Origin: Eublepharis macularius
Lineage: Eukaryota > Chordata > Lepidosauria > Squamata > Eublepharidae
DNA: 64,000 nt
Direction of reading: 5' to 3'
NCBI RefSeq assembly: GCF_028583425.1
Contig: NC_072807.1
Location: 36,523,001 to 36,587,000, forward strand
Made by a program: the position numbers and the translations under genes. Below the pieces are notes generated by a model. The model saw nothing but the letters and a program-made list of their open reading frames with translations. It was not told the DNA's origin and did not search any database. The stretch's first letter is position 1, and every line of letters begins with the position of its first letter. Positions 33,372 through 44,539 of this stretch are shown piece by piece.

Positions 33372-34070
33372 CAGGGCCGGATCGATGGGGGGGCAGGGGG
33401 GTAGCCTGCCCCCGGTGCCACCAAAGAGGGGGTGCCGGCCGCAGCTGCCAGCCACCTGGGAGCGTGCCGCGGCTTGCCGCACAGGAGGCTGAACACAGGT
33501 TTGGGAGGCCCTTACCAGCCCTTCCGATGGGGCGTCTGGCTTGCCATGCATGCAGGACCTCCCAGCCCTGCGCTCAGCCACCCGCGTGGCAAGCCAGCTG
33601 CCCCAGCGCATGCCCTTGCTGCCGCTGCCACCGCTAGCTCCACGGCACACCATGCACTGGGGCGGCCAGCTTACCACGCGGGCAGCACAGGGCAGTGGGG
33701 CACGCAAACCACGCAGAGGGCCCCCTAGCCCTGTGCTCAGCTGGCTGCCACAGTGTACGGTGCACCACGGAGCTGGCAGTGGCAGTGAGGGCGTATGCTG
33801 GGGCAGTTGGCTTGCCGCGCAGGTAGCTGAGCATAGGACTGGGAGGTCCTGTGCACGCGGCAAACCAGCTGCCGCTGCCAGCTCCATGGCTCATCAGGCA
33901 CTGAGGCGGCCAGCTTGCCGTGTGAGGTGGGCATGCCTCCTGCCCTGCGTGATAATGTCATGAAAGTGACATCATCACACAGTGCCGGTGCTGCGCACAC
34001 ATGCACATACCCAGGCAAGGGTTGCACCAGGTGCCCGCGCCCCTAGATCCAGCCCCTAGATCCGGCTGTG
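33372..34070. mobile_element. hAT-like element, CAGGGCCGGATC family, GC-rich interior
   Basis: Starts CAGGGCCGGATCGA, ends TAGATCCGGCTGTG (inverted partner), with a perfect 8-bp duplication ATTATAGC at 33364-33371 and 34071-34078. The 699-bp interior is GC-rich and holds direct and inverted repeats such as CAGGACCTCCCAGCCCTGCG and its complement near 33838-33856. Long frames on both strands arise from this composition. Confidence 0.85.
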
Positions 34071-34271
34071 ATTATAGCTAGCCAGGCTAGCAAGGTCAGT
34101 TTCTAGTATTTTTCCTCCCACCTGCTCTGCCACTGCCTCTTTGTTTCCCCAGAATGCTGCTCTTTAGGGGTTCCTTCCTTCTGGCTAAATCTTTAGCTAT
34201 GTTCACAAGGTACAGTAAATGTATGTACGTACATCTTGCACATATGTGTATAAGAATGAGCCAACATATGT

Positions 34272-35350
34272 TTGGCCTGGCCTGGATAGTCCAGGGTCGA
34301 ATCCACATTCACCCATTACCCGCATGTTTATCGGATATCTTCCGTTTGCCTCCAATCCGTGATTTTTTCCTCTTCGTTCACATTCCTGCTTCCAATCCGT
34401 CTTTCTCGCGCGTCCCTCTGGTCACACAGCCGCTCGAAAACCGCTTTTTTGGGCGGGACCTTTTTTCCCGCCCATTTTTTTTTATTTTTTTGAGCGCACT
34501 TTTCCGTTATTTCGATCTTGCCTTATAAAGAAACATCATTGAAGATAATGATGCCTCTCTTTCCCCCACTGACAGCACTGATGGCTCTCTCCCGTTTCTT
34601 TTTGGGGAATTTGGAAGCATGTGGGAAGCTTTCATGGGCATTTCCTACGCAGGACAGTTCAGTGCCTGAATTTTACTGAAGTTTCACTTCCTTGGAGTGT
34701 CATTATTTCAATATTTCATAATTTCGATATTACAGTAATATAAAATAAAAAAAATAAAAAACAGTTAAAAAGGAAGTTTCGCGAGTCCGTTCTGAGGATG
34801 GATTCACCCCAAAATGATTTTTCAAACTACCAGATTTGATTCAGCAACAGCATAATCAATAAATCCAATGCTATGAAGTCAAAAACAGTCTTTTGCAGAC
34901 TACGGAGCACTTGCAAGTTGAATCAGCCAATAGGAACTCTCGGAACGGCCAAAGAGACAGGAAGGGGGGTGGTTTTTAAAAAAACCACGTAAATTGCGCA
35001 TTGGCCCGTTCACGGCCACCATGAAACTCCCGTTGAAAACCTGTGACCACATATTTGGGAGAAATGCGAATGAAATGCGTCTGTTTAATGAGGTAATGTG
35101 ACCGGCACTCGGGATTGCGTGGGGAATGCGGGGAACATGCGACTTAGAATGAGTAATGTGGATTTGACCCAGGTGAGCCTGATCTCATCAGATCTCAGAA
35201 GCTAAGCAGGGATGGCCCTGGATAGTAACTGGATGGGAGACCTCCAAGGAAGACCCGGGTTGCAGAGGCAGGCAATGGCAAAACCACCTCTGTTAGTCTC
35301 TTGCCTTGAAAACGCCAGCAGGGGGTCACCATAAGTCAGCTTTACAAAAG
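34272..35350 (+). mobile_element. 5S-rRNA-derived SINE split by a TIR element
   Basis: The left edge GGCCTGGATAGTCCAG (to 34294) continues after the insert with GGTGAGCCTGATCTCATCAG, then CAGAAGCTAAGCAGGGATGG and GGATGGGAGACCTCCAAGGA, which match the 5S rRNA internal promoter. The body is GCAATGGCAAAACCACCTCT and the tail GGTCACCATAAGTCAGCT. Confidence 0.85.
34295..35170. mobile_element. ~876-bp TIR element nested in the 5S SINE
   Basis: Inverted ends GGGTCGAATCCACATTCACC and GAGTAATGTGGATTTGACCC lie exactly at the SINE break. The interior is AT-rich in the middle, with an inverted GGTTTTTAAAAAAACC and TTTTTTGGGCGGGACC ... CCCGCCCATTTTTT arms. No transposase frame is visible, so it is non-autonomous; the superfamily is unclear. 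Confidence 0.75.
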
Positions 35351-36954
35351 TGGGGGGCCAATATCTAGATAAATGTGCGGTTTAGGGTTGCCAGCTCTGT
35401 GTTGGGAATTTCAATCACATGCCCAGCTGTACGTACCTTGAATGTAAAATGATAATTACTCACAACATTTTTAAAAAACAAAAACAAATGCACACTGTAC
35501 ACAGATTTTACATGCACTCATTGTACACAGCTACCACACATTTTGTTAATCTTATAGGTGCTACTGGACTCTTGCTCTTTTTGAATGTGTTAATTTACGA
35601 ACAGGGCTTTTCTCTTCCTGCTTCTCTAACCCCTATGAGGGCAAGACATGCTCTCTCCATCCTAGCTTAGATAGGCAGACAGAATGCCTGTAATAACGTT
35701 TCAAAGAAGCTTGATTGTCTAGAGGCCTCAAAACCAGCTGCAGAAGGTCAGATTTCTGTTTGCTTTGCTAGCAACATGCTCAGGACCGAGAGTGGGATTT
35801 CCGACCCTCCAATTTCCATCCAAACAGATCGAGTGTTCACTCATTGGGAGCTACCAGCTGCCAAAGAAACATCCTCAGCTTTATCGAAGTGTGGAAATGG
35901 CTTTCTTTCCACCCCACATCACCAAGTTGCGGCAGCAGAGGTTGCTTTTGATCCTATGCGAGGAACTAATTTAATTCATAGGTTTGGGATTGGGACTTGC
36001 AGTCACACCAGCCCAACCGACTAGTAAGGAAGTTTTGGCTTTTGCTTGATTTAAAACTCACATCCCCGTTTAAAGAGCGCTTATGTAGAGAAGTCCATTG
36101 GGCTCATTTCTTCCAGCCTGGCCTGGGGTCCCACTTGGGGAAAATCAGTGTAGCTTTTACCATCGACTCCAGCGGGCATACGCTCACAGCATGGATTTAT
36201 GCCCTCTTTGAGGAGGTTTTAATTTTTTTTAATATGCAGATCATTCAGCCAGCGATGCATTACACAAATGTTTGTGTGGCTTGGAAGTAAGAGCGTTGCC
36301 ATTAACGCTGATGAGGTATTACTTGAAGCTTGCACGGTTGCAAGCAGCACCTTTATGAATCCATTAAGAAAGCCTCCGAGGAAGCCGCGTGCTGATTATG
36401 ACTAATGGCTTGTTTTTGCACACCATCAAGGCAAAGCTTTAGTGGGAAAGGGAGCCTGTATTCACCCAAGTCCTTAAATCACCGTTTGGCTGGAAAGTTG
36501 GCATTCGCTAATGAAAGAGAGAAAGAGGCAAGGAAATCGACAAGTATTCCATTGGTCAGGGGATGCCATTCTAGTAAACTTTTATGGATGCCATGTCCAC
36601 AAAAGGGAATGGCTTGCTTACAGGGGGCTCAGATGCCAATGCTTAAGAAATGTTCCCTATTTTTGTCTCCTTTTATATTTTGATATTTTTATCAATGGGG
36701 TTTGGGGGGCTCCACTTTCCCTTCTTATTTGCAACTGGGTTATGCATGTGGCGTGGTCTTTGTATGTGACATATATGTGCAGCATATGCTTGGTGTATGT
36801 GTAAAGTAGCATGTTGATTTAGTAACATGCAAAACATGAGAGGAAATTAGCACATTTGATCTGGGGAGAAACAGTGCGAAGAGAGAGAAAATGGCAAGAA
36901 TATACAGAAGGGCAGGTTTGATTTAGACACACAACTTTCTAACTACTGTTACCT
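35351..36954. other. Mostly unrecognised (intron 2)
   Basis: Only a short repeat piece (TTATAGGTGCTACTGGACTC near 35555) is recognised. Overlapping open frames at 35.77-36.0 and 36.4-36.8 kb have no domain. Confidence 0.4.
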
Positions 36955-37580
36955 GACTAAGGGAGCTTGGCTCTCAAAAGCTTATACCCTGTCGAAGAGA
37001 AATGGGGGAATTACTTTACTTGCAAAGGAGAAAATGCATAAAATGTTTTAGTTTCAGAAATCTGAATAAGATAGTATATTGATATATTGTTCTAAACTGA
37101 ATATAAGGTTAGGATCCGATAAGATGAAAAATGCTTTAATATCAGTGATGGGGTAGAACACAAGATATGGAAACTTTGGTATAATAGTTAAAAGAAATAG
37201 AAATGATCTGTATAGAGGCATTAGACTATATTAAGATATAGCAGTAAGAATGTGCGTGGAGACCACTCGTTATGATCTTTAGTTGATCTAAAAGTGAACA
37301 CTCTGTAGAAAAAGAATGTATTTGGTTAGTAAGGTACACGGAAGCTGGAATATTAGATGCAATCTTCATCTTAACATTGATGAACTCTGATGAAGGTATG
37401 TTGTTGTGTACATTGTGTTTTAACAACCCTTGTAGTGCAACATTTTACCATTCCTTGGACCCTGTTATCCCCTCCCTTCTTTCTTCTGTACCCTGCTTTG
37501 TTTTGGAAAAAAAAAATATAAAAGCTTATACCCTGGAAATCTTCTTGATCTCAAATCTTGCTCTTATAACCACTGTTATA
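36955..37580 (+). repeat. Interspersed repeat split by a LINE insertion
   Basis: GGGAGCTTGGCTCTCAAAAG at the left continues, after the insert, with AAGCTTATACCCTGGAAATC and CTCAAATCTTGCTCTTA. This is the same module as 43.93 and 58.62 kb. Confidence 0.65.
36992..37519 (+). mobile_element. L1-like LINE 3'-end insertion, 16-bp target duplication
   Basis: A 528-bp AT-rich insert ending in an A run (GGAAAAAAAAAATAT) and flanked by perfect AAAAGCTTATACCCTG at 36976-36991 and 37520-37535. Poly(A) plus long duplication shows target-primed reverse transcription. It lies 200 bp before exon 3. Confidence 0.85.
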
Positions 37581-37716
37581 CTCATTGAGTAGATTGAACA
37601 CTGCGCTTAACAAACATAGCGGACAAAAAATGAGTGCTTCACCTTTCCGCGACAGCCGTTAGATCTACTTTTTCTTAATTCAGACGTTGATTTGTTCCAT
37701 TTCTTTCGTTTCACAG

Positions 37717-37761
37717 GATGAAAAGAATCAGGTGTTAACCACCAACATTTGGCTACACATG
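37717..37761 (+). CDS. CHRNA7: CHRNA7 exon 3 (loop D of the agonist site)
   Basis: A 45-bp exon encoding DEKNQVLTTNIWLHM, residues 66-80. Acceptor TTTCGTTTCACAG and donor GTGAGT flank it, in phase 0 on both sides. Trp77 (mature Trp55) is the conserved complementary-face tryptophan of binding loop D. The residue two places on is normally Gln79 (mature Gln57) in human and chicken alpha-7, but here codon 37756-37758 is CAC, giving His. That position lines the agonist pocket and has been studied in alpha-7 as a determinant of agonist and neonicotinoid response. The exon sits after the largest visible intron (23.4 kb). Identification is secure from the exact motif and the size match to the human exon. 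Confidence 0.96.
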
Positions 37762-38189
37762 GTGAGTTTTCCAAAATCAACCACGGACCCTGTGACCCTA
37801 TAGGCCGACAGAAATTTAAACCCAGCTTCGATATTGGCCTGTTGTGTCTTGTTCAAATGAATGAAGGCAGTTGCTAAGAAAAGATACTAAATTTGACTGC
37901 AAGCCATTAATTGAATATTGTCAAGAGATGGCCCCTTTGGGGTGTTACCTGTCAAATACCGGCTGCTTTTCCGTGATACACCTTGTCAAATACTTTCTTA
38001 AGGAAGTATTAACATTAATCTGTTTGTAGCACACATACACAAAGAATTAAAAGCACTTACTGTAAAAAGAAAAAAATTGATTTTAAAAAATGTAACGTGC
38101 ATAGGCTGATTATAATGAGCGGATCCATGGAAAAAGAGCAGTTCATGAAATATAATCACGCCATTCCAGAACAGCATGGGAAAGCTGAT

Positions 38190-38190
<1 letters not shown>
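37762..38190. other. Start of intron 3, nothing recognised
   Basis: Intron 3 runs to 46061 (8.3 kb). No feature in this stretch. Confidence 0.45.
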
Positions 38191-38227
<37 letters not shown>

Positions 38228-38496
38228 ATCGTTATTGTTATCGTTATCGTTATTGTTTTCGATTTATATACCGCCCTTCAGGACAACTTAACGCCCACTC
38301 AGAATGGTTTACAGAGTATGCTATTATTATCCCCACAACAATCATGCTGTGAGGTGGGTGGTGCTGAGAGATCTCTGAGAGAGCTGTGACTGACCCAAGG
38401 TCACTCAGCTGACATCAAGTGGAGGAGTGGGGAATCAAACCTGGTTCTCCACATTAGAGTCCTGCCGCTCTTAACCTCTACACCAAACTGGCTCTC
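38191..38496 (-). mobile_element. tRNA-derived SINE, family 1, with (TTG)n/TTATCG tail
   Basis: TATATACCGCCCTTCAGGAC, CCCAAGGTCACTCAGCTGAC and CTACACCAAACTGGCTCTCA mark a full minus-strand copy. A TTG repeat followed by TTATCGTTATTG units (38191-38255) is its simple-sequence tail. Confidence 0.85.
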
Positions 38497-38704
38497 ACCA
38501 ACTGGCTATGGAACTGGTTCCTTAGCACCAGTCCTAATGCCTAGTATTGAGGAGGTGTCTGCAAGTTTTCAATACATATAATCTCCCTATCTGCACAGGT
38601 GTCTCTGTATTGTGATGGCTGGGTAGGTGGGCAAAAATAACCTTAACACAAAGTAGAGCATACGCTACTTTTGGTGCATTTTTTATCCCACCCTCTTCAG
38701 AAAC

Positions 38705-38940
38705 TAGGGTGACTTCCTTAGGAAGGGCCACACAGTTGGTAGAACATCTGCTTGGCATGAGAAGCTACCTGGTTCAATCTCTGGTGATGCCAGTTAAAAG
38801 GACCAAGAGGGGCGTGATGTGAAAGCCCTCTGCCTGAGAACCTGTAGAGCAGCTGCCAGTCAGAGTAGACAATACTGACTTTGATTGACCAAGTGTCTGG
38901 CTCAGGATGGAGAAGGCAGCTTCCTGTATGCATACTACGC
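38705..38940 (+). mobile_element. tRNA-Ala-like SINE, family 3
   Basis: GTTGGTAGAACATCTGCTTG and GCATGAGAAGCTACCTGGTT resemble an alanine tRNA arm; then GTTAAAAGGACCAAGAGGGG and GAGAAGGCAGCTTCCTGTAT. Best copy of this family in the window. Confidence 0.7.
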
Positions 38941-39829
38941 AACAGCAATTATTCTAATAAACTTTGCATCCTTTCCTAAACTAATTTTTTTTTACGTGAA
39001 AGAAGGATGCAGTTGACAGATACATCCCACCTGAGACCTGATCCCATATCTTACAGCCAGTGTTCAGAGATTCTGTCCAGATGGTTTCTGTTTCAGAGGA
39101 AAGCGTTATCCTGAAGGAGGGGTTTATTTTCTGTTTGATCTGTTGCCATTCTTTTGAACAGTGGGCATACCAATCTCTCTCGGCCTGCCTCCTTTGTCAA
39201 AAAAAACACTGGAAGGGGATATTAATTCAATTTGTCAGTGTGTGGGTGTTGGCCTTATTGCAAGAGCTTCTGAAACAAATTATTGAAGCATCAGTGATCC
39301 AGAAAGAGCAGTGGAAGGGGTGGGGGGGGGGTGATGTTTAGGACACCAATTAAAAACTTTGCCCACAAAATGGGCTAATTAAAGAAGTGGTTCTGCAATA
39401 TAATTTACCACCCATGTTGGCCTTTGAGAGATGTCAGTGCAAGCCTGTTTCCCCTCTTTCTGAATCCACATTCTCTTAGCAAAGCTGTCCAGTGGAGTTT
39501 TAAGTTCTCCTGCGCTTAAAAACTGGCGCCCAGATGCAGTAATTGCTTTTTAAAAAATGTATTTAAAGCATCTGTATACTTCCCCATTTTCTGACCAGAT
39601 AGATCCTTCCGTAAACTGACAACAATATAAAATGATACAATCTAAACCCCAGAGGTTGGGGGATATCCAGTTTCTCAGCACTGCATATTTGACCTTCCAA
39701 CCACCAATTTCACTTCTCCTTTGAGCTGAAGGCTCTTTATTTCCATGCTGGTTTTTTCATTTCTTTACACTGGAAATTTTCGGCAAAATGTATGTGCTTC
39801 CCCTTAATGCCCTCTCTCCCAGGAGAGGG
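38941..39829. other. Nothing recognised (intron 3)
   Basis: No supported feature. Confidence 0.4.
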
Positions 39830-40068
39830 AAGGCCTGAAGAGATGAGCTAGCCTCTCGTAGCCCTTTCTAATTGCCACTTTGGAGTCAGGAAGGAATTTT
39901 CTTCCAAGACAGATTGGCCTGATCCCTGGAGGTTTTTTTGCTGTCCTCTGAGCATACAGCAAGGATCAGTGGGGGAGGTGAGGGAGAGATAGTTGTGTAT
40001 TCCCTGCATGGTGAAGGGGGTTGGACTAGATGACCTTGGGGGTTCCTTCCAAGTCTATGTTTCTATTA
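39830..40068 (+). mobile_element. CR1 LINE 3' end
   Basis: GAGTCAGGAAGGAATTTTCT, GGTTGGACTAGATGACCTTG and CTTCCAAGTCTATGTTTCTA are CR1 3' terminal blocks. Confidence 0.8.
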
Positions 40069-40094
40069 ACTGGGTATCAGCATTAGGAAAACCA

Positions 40095-40185
40095 GTTGTG
40101 CCATCCTATGCTGACTCATACCCTTCTAAATGCATTCATGTCCATAGGCTTAGAAGGGCATGACTCTGCTTAGGATTGCACTGGA
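40095..40185. mobile_element. Palindromic MITE (CAGTGCAATCC family)
   Basis: TTGTGCCATCCTATGCTGAC ... CTTCTAAATGCATTC pairs with ATAGGCTTAGAAG ... TCTGCTTAGGATTGCACTGG. Confidence 0.65.
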
Positions 40186-40403
40186 GGAGTTGCTCAGCCA
40201 CCCCAAGGAAATCTCAGGGCAGGCAGTCCGAAGAGCTTCTAAAAAAGCAAAAATAAAATCAGCCAAACCTTAAACTCAATACCCAATGGTACCAAACAGT
40301 TTCACCTCTAACTGATCTCAGTGAAGAGGCCGTTCCAGTCTCCCTTGGGAGGGCAACTTTGGGGCTGCCAAAGAGAAGTCCCTGCCTAGGGCTGCCATCT
40401 TGG

Positions 40404-40665
40404 TGCCAGTTTGGTGTAGTAGTTATGAGCGTGGGACTCTAATCTGGAGAGCCGGGTTTTCCCCACTCCTCCCCTTGAAGCCAGCTGGTTGACCTTGGGT
40501 CAGTCACAGCTCTCTCAGAGCTCTCTCAGCCCCATCCACCTCACAGGGTGTTTTGTTGTGGGGATAATGATAACATGCTTTGTAAACTGCTCTGAGTGGA
40601 CATCAAGTTGTCCTGAAGGGCGGTATATCAATAGAATGTTATTATTATTTATCATTATTATTATC
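40404..40665 (+). mobile_element. tRNA-derived SINE, family 1
   Basis: GCCAGTTTGGTGTAGTAGTT head, CTCTCAGAGCTCTCTCAGCC body, GGGCGGTATATCAATAGAAT tail. The B-box is damaged (GGGTTTTCCCCACTCC). Confidence 0.85.
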
Positions 40666-40744
40666 TCGTGTCAGTCATAGGAGAACACAGAATAGTGTAA
40701 AGCCAAGAGGGAGTGGTTGGCTCAAAAAGCTTCGTGGGATATCA

Positions 40745-41110
40745 GAAGAGATGCTAGAGAACCAGCATGGTGTAATGAACAGGATGTCCGACTAGGATCT
40801 GGGAGGCTCAGGTTTGAATCCCTACTCTGCCATCGAAGCTTGCTAGGTGACCTTGAGCCAGTCACCTGCTCTCAGCCTAACCTGCCTCGCAGGGCTATTG
40901 TGAAGATAAAATGGAGGAGAAGAGAATGATGCGAGCCACTTTGAGTCCTCATTGGGGAGAGAGGCAGGGTGCATAAATGAATTAACTCTCTTATCCTAGT
41001 CTTCATCACAAGATTGTTGTGAGGATAAAGACGGAGGAGAGGAGAATGATGTAAGATGCTTTGGGTCCCCACCAGAGAGAAAAGAAGGGATACAACTTGA
41101 GTAAATAAAG
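40745..41110 (+). mobile_element. SINE family 2, one full copy and a partial second
   Basis: The first copy (40750-40985) has CAGGTTTGAATCCCTACTCT, ACCTTGAGCCAGTCACCTGC and GAAGATAAAATGGAGGAGAA. Then TGTTGTGAGGATAAAGACGG and GGGTCCCCACCAGAGAGAAA (41010-41110) repeat the 3' half, so the tail is tandemly duplicated or two copies abut. Confidence 0.7.
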
Positions 41111-43444
41111 AAAATAAACAGTTCAACACTCTAAGCTCCACACAAGCTCTTAATTTTTATAAGGCTGGTTGGGAGATTGTGGTACTGTGTTTATTTTTGG
41201 GTTTTTAATTGCGATGGATGTTTTTGGACAGCTTTTACTTGAGTGTTTTTTTAAAAAAATACGCTCCCTAAACAAATTCATAAACACGCGAATTAGGACA
41301 GCATGGGAGGTGTGTGATTTTTCATCTCTCCACACATGCCACTTTTGGAGGGGGAGGAAGGGGGCTGCAGTCCATAGATTGCTCCCAGCAATGCAAAGAT
41401 TGTCGTCGCAAAACGAGGATGACATATTTGGAATGTTTAGCGCAAGCTGTTTACTGCAGCATTAAAACTGTCAAGTGCAATCTGTGTGCTTCGGAGTTAC
41501 AGCTTGGTCCCCACCAGTGAGATTTAAAACCAAGACTCAAAAGTAGGTCTGCACTGAATGTCTTCTGCTCTCAGTTTTTGGTTGAATACATCTGCTTGTT
41601 TGGGGTGGAAATCCCCAAGCCCTGATTGGGTTGGAAGTCCCCATTGTTACTTGGTTGGGGTGGAAATCAAGGGGCTTAGACTAGAGAAATTCTGCATAGG
41701 ATTGCACTGTAAATCACCTCTTTAAAAATTTGTTGGCACCATTATTTCTTCAGCATGATTCCTCCTTTCTTCAAGCAACTGATTTTTCTGGTTTCGATCC
41801 CAGTCCTCATTAGGAATCCCATTATGAACGAGATGATATCACAATATCACATGACCAATCAGATTTGGTGATGTGTTGATATGCCTGAGGGTAAATGAGG
41901 GATATCTGAGGACATCTTAATAGAACCTTTTTGCAAAGGATGTGCAAAATTGGCAGGAAAGGGAATGTATTTATTTTTGATGCAACCAAAAATGTTCTCG
42001 GAAAAGTGAGTCATTTTGATGTAGTCCTACGTTCAGCAATAAAAAAGATCTACAGACCTTTAGGAAGACCAAGTTTTATTACCATTGTGTTTTTTAAAAA
42101 GAAGATATGGGGAGTATAAAATGAGTTCTTTAGGGGAAAATAAATAAATATGGTTCCTTGGCTTGTGAAATCGGGACTAGAACACCCCAGCAGTTTATTT
42201 AAGGACAGAGTATTGCTAAAAGACAACAGCTAACAAATCACGTTTCCGGATTTAAATCAACTCCTTGCAACTGACATCTGTAGAGCTGGAGGAAGCATTG
42301 GGAACACTGCTTTGATCATTTGCTGGTTTAATGGTGATGAAAACAGAGAGCTGAACTGCAAAAGCAGACCCTAACACAAGTAAAAAGGGGAGAAAACAGC
42401 CTTCGTTGATGCAAACCGTGCAAGCAGGGGTGAGATAAGAGGTTGGGCTTTCAGTAGCATAGAGCCAAACAGTAATTTCTGACTTGCTCTAAAAATATAT
42501 AACTGGAGAAATGACATGGCTATAAAGGGAACTCAGAAGACATGCATTGTCTAAAAGCCTGCCGCCTCCAAAATTAGCTGTTTCATTCAAGTCCAATCAA
42601 ACCTGTTGCTTAGTTGTACCTTTTATGGGGGAGAGCAGCCAAAATGACACAAAACACGGGCAAGCGTCTGAGCTCAGTTTCCAATTTCTCTTTTGGCTCA
42701 CTGGATCGAACATGGGCATCAGACAGGTGGGGGGTGTTAGTTTGCCAGCTACAGGCAGGCACCTGGCAAACCTACCAGTCACTCTAACCCTTTACTTAAT
42801 CTACAAGTGCCCTTGATAGCTGAAATGGACTAGAACTTTTTAAAACAGAAGTGAAACTTTTTTTAAAATCCAATACTCTGGTTCCTGACTTGAACGGGGA
42901 ATTCACCTGTAATTTCCAAATAAGAAGGGGAAAAAAGTCACATACAGTGCAAGATGAGGGCACCAATAATGTAAGAGCAATCTTTTAAACAAGCAAACGG
43001 TGAGTTTGGAAGTATCACACAGTTGCCTGAGCAACAACTGCCTCCCTCATCCATTCCTTACTCTACAGTTTGCAAGAAACTACTCAGGAATCATGCAAGT
43101 GAGGAAAATAAAAAGTGAGCCAATGTAGAATTTTCACAAGAGTGATGTGTTCTTGCTAGGTACGGTTGCCAACTTTTAAATGGGTCCCTCTAGCTGTCCC
43201 TTAAATGTCAGTTTGATCTGCAGCCAGTATTAGGAGTTGCTGTTTACCTGTGTGCCAATGAAAACGTCTACTGTCTGTTTCCATTCACAAAGCCTCTCTT
43301 AAAGGGACACAATATTTTTTTCCCTCCTGTCCAGTGGGCAACTCTACTGCGAGGGTGTATAGCAGTTGTCATTTGGGACACTCTATGGTTTAGTGCCTTG
43401 GACCAGCATGTACAGGAAATGAAAATTCTTCTTCATCCTATCAA
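41111..43444. other. Mostly unrecognised (intron 3)
   Basis: A short MITE remnant (CTGCATAGGATTGCACTGTA at 41692-41711) is visible. Open frames near 41.2-41.5 and 42.5-42.8 kb have no recognisable domain. Confidence 0.4.
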
Positions 43445-43452
43445 AAATTAAA

Positions 43453-43830
43453 GATTAGAAGTGGGCACAAACTGGGAGAACAACGGTTCATTGCAGTTCA
43501 TGGTTCGTCGCGTTTCACAAACCATGAACTGGCATGAAATTGCCAGGTTTGCGAACTGGTTTGTTTAGTTTGTGAACATGTCACTTCCAGGGCAGAAGAA
43601 GGTCTGCAGAAAGCCCATCCTCCCAGTTGCCTAGGAAACTGATTGATTGGCATCAGACTGTCTGCAGTGACAAACTGAAAAATGAACCAAATGAACTGGC
43701 CTAAAAATCATAGTGGTTCGTCAAAGTTCGTCAGAAATGCTCTCTGACGAACTGCCGGTTTGTGAACTAAAAAAACCCAGCCTGGTTCATGACAAACTTT
43801 GGTTCGTATTTTGGTTCGTGCCCATCTCTG
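43453..43830. mobile_element. hAT-like MITE, TAGAGATGGGC family, inverted layout
   Basis: Starts TAGAAGTGGGCACAAACTGG, ends GGTTCGTGCCCATCTCTG. The interior has GACAAACTGAAAAATGAACC and CTAGGAAACTGATTGATTGG, the complement of blocks in 17.6 and 22.0 kb. No clear 8-bp duplication, so this copy is older. Confidence 0.75.
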
Positions 43831-43835
43831 TCAGG

Positions 43836-44005
43836 TGGGTAGCTGTGTTGGTCTGTAGTCAAAGCATCAGATTTGGGTCCAGGAGCATCTTCAAGATCAA
43901 CTTGATTTCAGATCTGATGAAGAGAGCTCTGACTCTTGAAAGCTCATACCCTGGAAATCTATTTGGTCTTTAAGGTGCTGCTGGACCTGTCTTGTTCAGA
44001 AATTA
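43836..44005 (+). repeat. Interspersed repeat (GGTGGGTAGCTGTGTTGGTC family)
   Basis: Complete-looking copy: GGTGGGTAGCTGTGTTGGTC, AAGCTCATACCCTGGAAATC and GGTCTTTAAGGTGCTGCTGG. Fragments of the same module occur at 6.3, 7.1, 37.0, 58.6, 60.0 and 62.6 kb. Confidence 0.6.
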
Positions 44006-44277
44006 AATGTGTTTGATCAGGTGTAGCAGGATCTGGGCCTTTAGGAGGAGGCCATGAGCCCAGTCTTAAGCCAGTAGTCCCTGAAACCAGAAGGGTATTT
44101 TTGCTGGGGAATGAAAGAGGAAAACTGTCAATAAAGTTTGGGCTGGTCCCAAACTTTGAGTGCTTTGGACTTGACACATAATGGGCTGCGAATGATTGAA
44201 CTGAGGGAATTCTGAAATTTGCCATAATCACTAGGCTAGCACTGTAAACTCTGATTTGGCCACCCTCAAGTTACAGG

Positions 44278-44483
44278 TTGCCCTGACCTGGATAGCCCAG
44301 GTGACCTTGATCTCATCAAATCTCAGAAGCTAAGCAGGGTGGGCCTTGGTTAGTAATTGGATGGGAGACCTCCAACGAAGACCAGGGCTGCAGAGGCAGG
44401 CAATGGCAAAACCACCTCTGTTAGTCTCTTGCCTTGAAAACCCCAGCAGGGGTCACCATGAGTGAGCTATGACTTGAGGGTAC

Positions 44484-44512
<29 letters not shown>
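44278..44512 (+). mobile_element. 5S-rRNA-derived SINE with (CA)n end
   Basis: GACCTGGATAGCCCAGGTGA, ATCTCATCAAATCTCAGAAG, CTAAGCAGGGTGGGCCTTGG and TTGGATGGGAGACCTCC match 5S rRNA closely. Body and tail follow, ending in a CA microsatellite at 44489-44512. Confidence 0.9.
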
Positions 44513-44514
<2 letters not shown>

Positions 44515-44539
44515 ACATTGCAGGTCATCAGAGTCAATG

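Noticed and set aside
33144..33887. A 247-codon minus-strand frame
   Set aside because: It spans the end of a hAT-like element and unrelated flanking intron; composition explains it.
38941..39829. Possible novel coding exon near 39060-39340
   Set aside because: The frame has no recognisable domain or good flanking splice signals and ends in low-complexity Gly/Trp codons from a G run.
44278..44488. Possible 5S rRNA gene
   Set aside because: The 5S-like part is internal-promoter sequence fused to a repeated body and tail found at four other sites, so it is a SINE and not a functional 5S gene.
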